From: Podila epigama
Lineage: Eukaryota > Mortierellomycota > Mortierellomycetes > Mortierellales > Mortierellaceae
NCBI GenBank assembly: GCA_015679605.1
Contig: JAAAVE010000488.1
Coordinates: 7,224-18,183 of the forward strand
Direction: 5' to 3'
DNA: 10,960 bases
The notes under the pieces: generated by a model
What the model was told of the DNA's origin: nothing
The model's input: the letters and a program-made list of their open reading frames with translations, nothing else
Databases searched by the model: none
Program-made: the position numbers and the translations under genes
In this document: positions 7,817 through 10,960 of the stretch, in pieces
Layout of the letters: each line of letters begins with the position of its first letter
How positions within the stretch are numbered: the stretch's first letter is position 1

Positions 7817-8209
7817 TTAAAAGGCCATAGTGCCGAGAGCGGCAAGGACCATGATGGCAGCGACACCCATCTGAGGAGCAACCAAAGCACCAGCGTTCTT
7901 ATCACCAGCACCAGCAGCAGGTCCAGGTGTATTGGTGGCCTTTGGATTAGCAGAAGCCCAAGAGCTGATCACATTGCCGAGAGATGAAAAGTTGACGGGA
8001 GAGTTTGTGAAGGAAGGACGGGCAGTGCCAGAGACTGTTGGGGTTGCGGTAGGGGTAGGAGTGAAGTTGTCATTGACAGGAGGGACACCTGTGGAAGTGG
8101 AGATGGTGGATGAAGTGACTGAAGGGACAGGAAGGATGGGCAATTCTTGAGCAGAGGTGACTCCAAGGACGGCCACGATGGCGACAAGAAGGGTGGTGAG
8201 CTTTGTCAT
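7817..8209 (-). CDS. Small secreted Ser/Thr/Pro-rich protein, probably GPI-anchored
   Basis: A single-exon ORF on the minus strand runs from ATG 8209-8207 to TAA 7819-7817 and encodes 130 aa. Residues 1-20 (MTKLTTLLVAIVAVLGVTSA) are a clear signal peptide, probably cut before QELP. The mature part is rich in Thr, Ser and Pro (including TPTPTATPTVSG), suited to O-mannosylation, with NxS/T sequons at Asn48 (NFT) and Asn73 (NFS). A small-residue region GPAAGAGDKNAGA (about 96-108) is followed by a hydrophobic C-terminus (MGVAAIMVLAALGTMAF) ending at the stop, the usual layout of a GPI attachment signal. Expected location is the plasma membrane/cell wall. There is no catalytic domain and no Cys, so it is not a CFEM or hydrophobin protein. 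The frame is open further upstream, but the start chosen gives the clean signal peptide and follows a CT-rich leader. A biological role cannot be read from sequence. Confidence 0.82.
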   Translation of the reverse strand: MTKLTTLLVAIVAVLGVTSAQELPILPVPSVTSSTISTSTGVPPVNDNFTPTPTATPTVSGTARPSFTNSPVNFSSLGNVISSWASANPKATNTPGPAAGAGDKNAGALVAPQMGVAAIMVLAALGTMAF

Positions 8210-8314
8210 TATGATTAGATTGGTAGAGAGAAGAGAGAGAAGAGTGTGGAGGTTCTTGGGTCGGTATGAATCTGTGGAGACGGAAGAAAAGGAGGAGTAT
8301 GCAAGGATGATGTG

Positions 8315-8363
8315 GGTGAGTGAGTGAGTGAGTGAGTGAGTGGGTGAGTGAGTGGGTGGGTGG
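8315..8363. repeat. Tetranucleotide TGAG/TGGG repeat
   Basis: About twelve 4-bp units of GTGA or GTGG run from GGTGAGTGAG through GTGGGTGGGTGG. On the minus strand it is a CTCA/CCCA tract 106-154 bp ahead of the secreted-protein ATG, where it could lie in the promoter or leader. The sequence shows only the repeat, not an effect. Confidence 0.85.
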
Positions 8364-8436
8364 ACAACAACGAAAAGAAGAAACAAAACGGTTGAAATTG
8401 TGGAGGAAGAAAATAAAGCGACGAATGGACTCCAAA

Positions 8437-8471
8437 CGCCAACTTCAACTTCCACTTCAACTTCAACTTCC
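8437..8471. repeat. Hexanucleotide CTTCAA/CTTCCA repeat
   Basis: Near-identical CTTCAA units, some as CTTCCA, run in tandem and end in CTTCCGG. On the minus strand they read TTGAAG/TGGAAG. It is part of the simple-sequence-rich upstream region of the secreted-protein gene. Confidence 0.75.
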
Positions 8472-8500
8472 GGAAAGAAAGGGCGCAAGGAATGAGAAGG

Positions 8501-8520
8501 ATGGAGTGGAGTGGAGTGGA
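8501..8520. repeat. Short GGAGT pentamer repeat
   Basis: Three to four tandem GGAGT units (GGAGTGGAGTGGAGTGGAG). A similar GAGTAGAGTGGAGTGGAGTGG stretch occurs at about 2220-2240 ahead of the carrier gene, suggesting recurrent slippage-prone pentamers in this genome. Confidence 0.6.
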
Positions 8521-9320
8521 GCACGGGTGTGGTTGACTAAGAGAGCCGACTTTTTTTTTTTTAATTCTTTTTTGTAAATGCTCTCATGTCGAATGGTGTG
8601 TTTGTTCTCTTTGCGTTTGTTTGGTCGCCTTGTTGGTGGTGTCTACAATAATCTACATGCACATGTACAATACTGAAATAATCACAATTGTAACAATGCT
8701 TTCCAACTGCTGTTACTACGTACAGCACAATAAGTGCTTGTAACCATGTCCTGAATGTCGTAATCTGCATAAACAATCTGTTCCTGAGTGGCAAAACGGA
8801 CACAAGGCACAGTTGTGCCTTTTTTGTTTGTCACATGCAGTGCACAAGCCCAACAGCCTATTTTCAATCCTCACTCACTTCCTCCAACAGACAAAACAAG
8901 AATTGTATCATGAAAAAGGTGTCTGCTTTGTTTGCAGTCGACGCGTTCAATAGAAAAAATATCGCCCTTGCAAACGGTTCGTCAAATGCACGTGCCTGAA
9001 CCTGAGCAAAAAAAAAACATGTCGATAGAGGGTTGCATGTAATAATAATAATGATGTGAAAGAGTGTCAGAAAAATGAAGAAAACGAAACTCAAAGTTGC
9101 TGTTTTTCAAATGACAGCGATTTTTCTCAATTATTGGATCGATGGATGTTTTGCTATGAGTTTGTCAAGATGGAGCCTCAATGTTGGTTACATCATCCCT
9201 TTTTGTGCATGTTGAAAGGCTCACGACGCCACATGTAGAAAAAATTTCTTTGAGCAAGTGCTGCATTCTTTCACAACATTCTCAATTACGTCGAGTGGGC
9301 TTTTTCTTTTCACATTCCCA

Positions 9321-10960
9321 ATGGCTTCGGATCTCACTTCCAACACGTCCATCCATGTCATCCAAGACCATGCAGCCCACACAGTGAAAAAGATTGCAAC
9401 GCTCGTGGAATCCATGGGCTATGCACCTGCACTCACTCCCAACCATCAACGCGACCTCGAAGCAGCGCTCATACAAGAGTACAAAGCACCACCGGGAGAG
9501 ACAAATGAACGGAATCCAGCCTTTACGAGATCCATCTTTCGGTCGTCCACCGCGACTGCTGCTGCACGCGTCGTCAACGACTCTTCAGAAACTCCATCGC
9601 CCGTTGCTCTCTTTCTCGACTGGCTTGGGGAGAATGTCACAGCTCAGACAAACTGGCCAGAGTTCAAGCCATCACCGACCTCGGTCATGGATGCTTTGGA
9701 ATCTGATCATGATATCCTAGCTGAAAACCACGACCTGGTCTTGAAGACTCTTGACCGTGAACATGCACAACTTTGGTAATTATTGTATTCTCTCTCTTCT
9801 TTGCTGGCTGTCTTCATTTATTACCTCCGCTTTGAAACTCTTGCAGGAAAAGACCTCTAGGATGTAACTAAATGTTATTTTACTCAACTTGAACACGACA
9901 CGACTCAACTTGACTCATAGGAACACATTGGCATCGTTAGAGCAAGAACTGACAGATCTTCAGTCACTAGAGGCAGAGTCCATCGATACTGGCAGGACCT
10001 TGGACATGGATATACATGATGCTTCGGTGGAATATGACTCGACCATCCAGAAACTGCACGACCTGGCTCAGGAGATGTACTCGAAATATGATCCGACATT
10101 CTTGAGGGACGGCAATCCGACAGGATCACGCGAGTTCTTGTACCAATGCCAACGTGAGCTCGAACAGCTTTCCGAGGTCGATGAACAGCTTCTCGCGCAG
10201 GCGACATCCATACAAGAATATATCATGATCAATACCACATTAGACCCATCAACATCTGAACCTGAGCAGCACCAGCGACGTGAGCCTCACACGGTGTCAC
10301 TCTTTCATAAGCTCTTTCAGCAAAACCCAGCTCAGGACAAGGAGCTCATGCGACTCTGTTCTATCTATCGTGCAACGAAAATGTCCCATATTCGCGCCAT
10401 GGCACAGCTTCAGTCATTAGAGGAACAAGTCCGGTACATGACCGAACTTGACACGCAATTAAGATTGCAAGAGAAAGAGAACGATGAGGAAGAGTCTCGA
10501 GAGGGTGACTTATTGACAGGTGATGCAATGTACACCATCGCCTCCAAAAAGAACAGAATGATTCAACAGACGCGCCAGCACGAGATTGAACTCATCACTG
10601 TCCACCGCGAAAAGTCAAGACTGACAGATGAACTCGAACAGCTTTTATCAGAGCCTTCTGGGCAGCGTGTGTACGTTCAAGGTGCGGAAGAAGAGTTGGA
10701 CCCAACACGCCGTGGTGTGCTTGTGGATATCTGTGAGCGGATCGCTCGAACTGATATTGAGCTCCAGTATCTTGCCGCGGCGCACCAGGACCATGTGCAA
10801 GCACAGGAGAGTGCACTGCAGACTATGCATGCCATTGTGAATCATCTGATCGAGTACTATAGCCATTGCCTGGTGGTCGAGAAGGCTCTGAGGCGGGAGC
10901 AGGATCGAATCCGGGAGCATAAGGATATTCTTTGGGCGCTAGTCCAGGAACTCGAGTCTT
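9321..10960 (+). CDS. HAUS3: Augmin-like coiled-coil protein, HAUS3-like (3' end beyond window)
   Basis: Exon 1 is 9321-9775; exon 2 starts at 9921 and stays open to the window end. At least 498 residues are visible (human HAUS3 is about 600). ATG 9321 follows a T/C-rich leader with CCA before it. The intron (9776-9920, GTAATT...TCATAG) splits a Trp codon and carries a TAACTAA branch-like site near 9865. The N-terminal part has LVESMGYAPALTP (28-40) and VALFLDWLGENVTAQTNWPEF (95-115, the FLxWxxxNV pattern of HAUS3), then DALESDHDIL. From about residue 153 it is almost wholly heptad-like coiled coil (LEQELTDLQSLEAES and REFLYQCQRELEQL, then IEYYSHCLVVEKALRREQDR). Augmin recruits gamma-tubulin to existing microtubules for branching nucleation in spindles. 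Assignment rests on domain pattern only; another mitotic coiled-coil protein is possible. Confidence 0.6.

Larger units (their letters stand above)
8210..9320. promoter_or_regulatory. Divergent intergenic region with simple repeats
   Basis: These 1.1 kb separate the starts of the secreted-protein gene (minus) and the HAUS3-like gene (plus). The minus-strand leader (8215-8300) is CT-rich. Repeats at 8315-8363, 8437-8471 and 8501-8520 are listed separately. The middle (8560-9250) is AT-rich without a convincing ORF, RNA gene or repeat; it holds a T run at about 8551-8561 and an ATAATAATAATGATG stretch near 9040. The part directly before 9321 is T/C-rich, fitting a leader for the plus-strand gene. 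Confidence 0.45.

Noticed and set aside
7817-8524. N-terminal extension of the secreted protein to 235 residues
   Set aside because: The added residues are encoded by promoter/leader simple repeats (HSLTHSLTH-type). They would bury a clear signal peptide that begins at the ATG at 8209.
9258-9320. Earlier start for the HAUS3-like protein
   Set aside because: The frame before 9321 opens only at a GTG and encodes a hydrophobic 21-residue leader that does not suit a cytoplasmic coiled-coil protein. The ATG at 9321 has a typical fungal leader.
128-10960. Metabolic gene cluster linking the carrier, fumarase and secreted protein
   Set aside because: Genes lie on both strands with independent promoters, and there is no biosynthetic core enzyme, regulator or shared pathway. 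Organelle-linked functions alone do not make a cluster.

Overview
The window is nuclear DNA from a filamentous fungus. Genes are compact and intron-bearing, introns are mostly 120-550 nt with GT...AG ends, and the stretches before start codons are often pyrimidine-rich. Intron density (7 exons in a 297-residue carrier, 5 in fumarase) and an augmin-like gene suggest an early-diverging lineage such as Mucoromycota/Mortierellomycota. That placement is inference from gene style, not a match to a named genome. I saw no mobile element, CRISPR array, tRNA or rRNA.

Layout, left to right: (1) minus strand 128-2180, a seven-exon peroxisomal adenine-nucleotide-type carrier (ANT1/PMP47/SLC25A17-like) with a short tandem repeat in its first intron; (2) 2181-2835, no confident gene; (3) minus strand 2836-3009, a 57-residue hydrophobic microprotein I do not recognise; (4) a 610-bp divergent spacer with a GT-rich repeat; (5) plus strand 3620-4145, a two-exon small membrane protein resembling PIGBOS1-type mitochondrial microproteins, apparently joined through a GC-AG intron; (6) plus strand 4729-7309, class II fumarase in five exons; (7) 7310-7816, convergent 3' flanks; (8) minus strand 7817-8209, a small secreted, probably GPI-anchored, Ser/Thr/Pro-rich surface protein; (9) a 1.1-kb divergent spacer with simple repeats; (10) plus strand 9321 to the window end, a coiled-coil protein that looks like augmin subunit HAUS3, cut off by the window edge.

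The strongest observation is in fumarase. Exons 1-2 encode a typical mitochondrial presequence. The unusually long intron 2 ends in a second, in-frame ATG whose 12 codons read straight through the splice acceptor into exon 3. One locus could therefore make a mitochondrial form (497 aa) and a presequence-free cytosolic form (480 aa) by alternative transcription start.

The genes do not form an operon or a recognisable cluster. Several products act at organelles (peroxisomal carrier, probable mitochondrial membrane microprotein, mitochondrial/cytosolic fumarase), but nothing in the sequence shows that this neighbourhood is more than chance.
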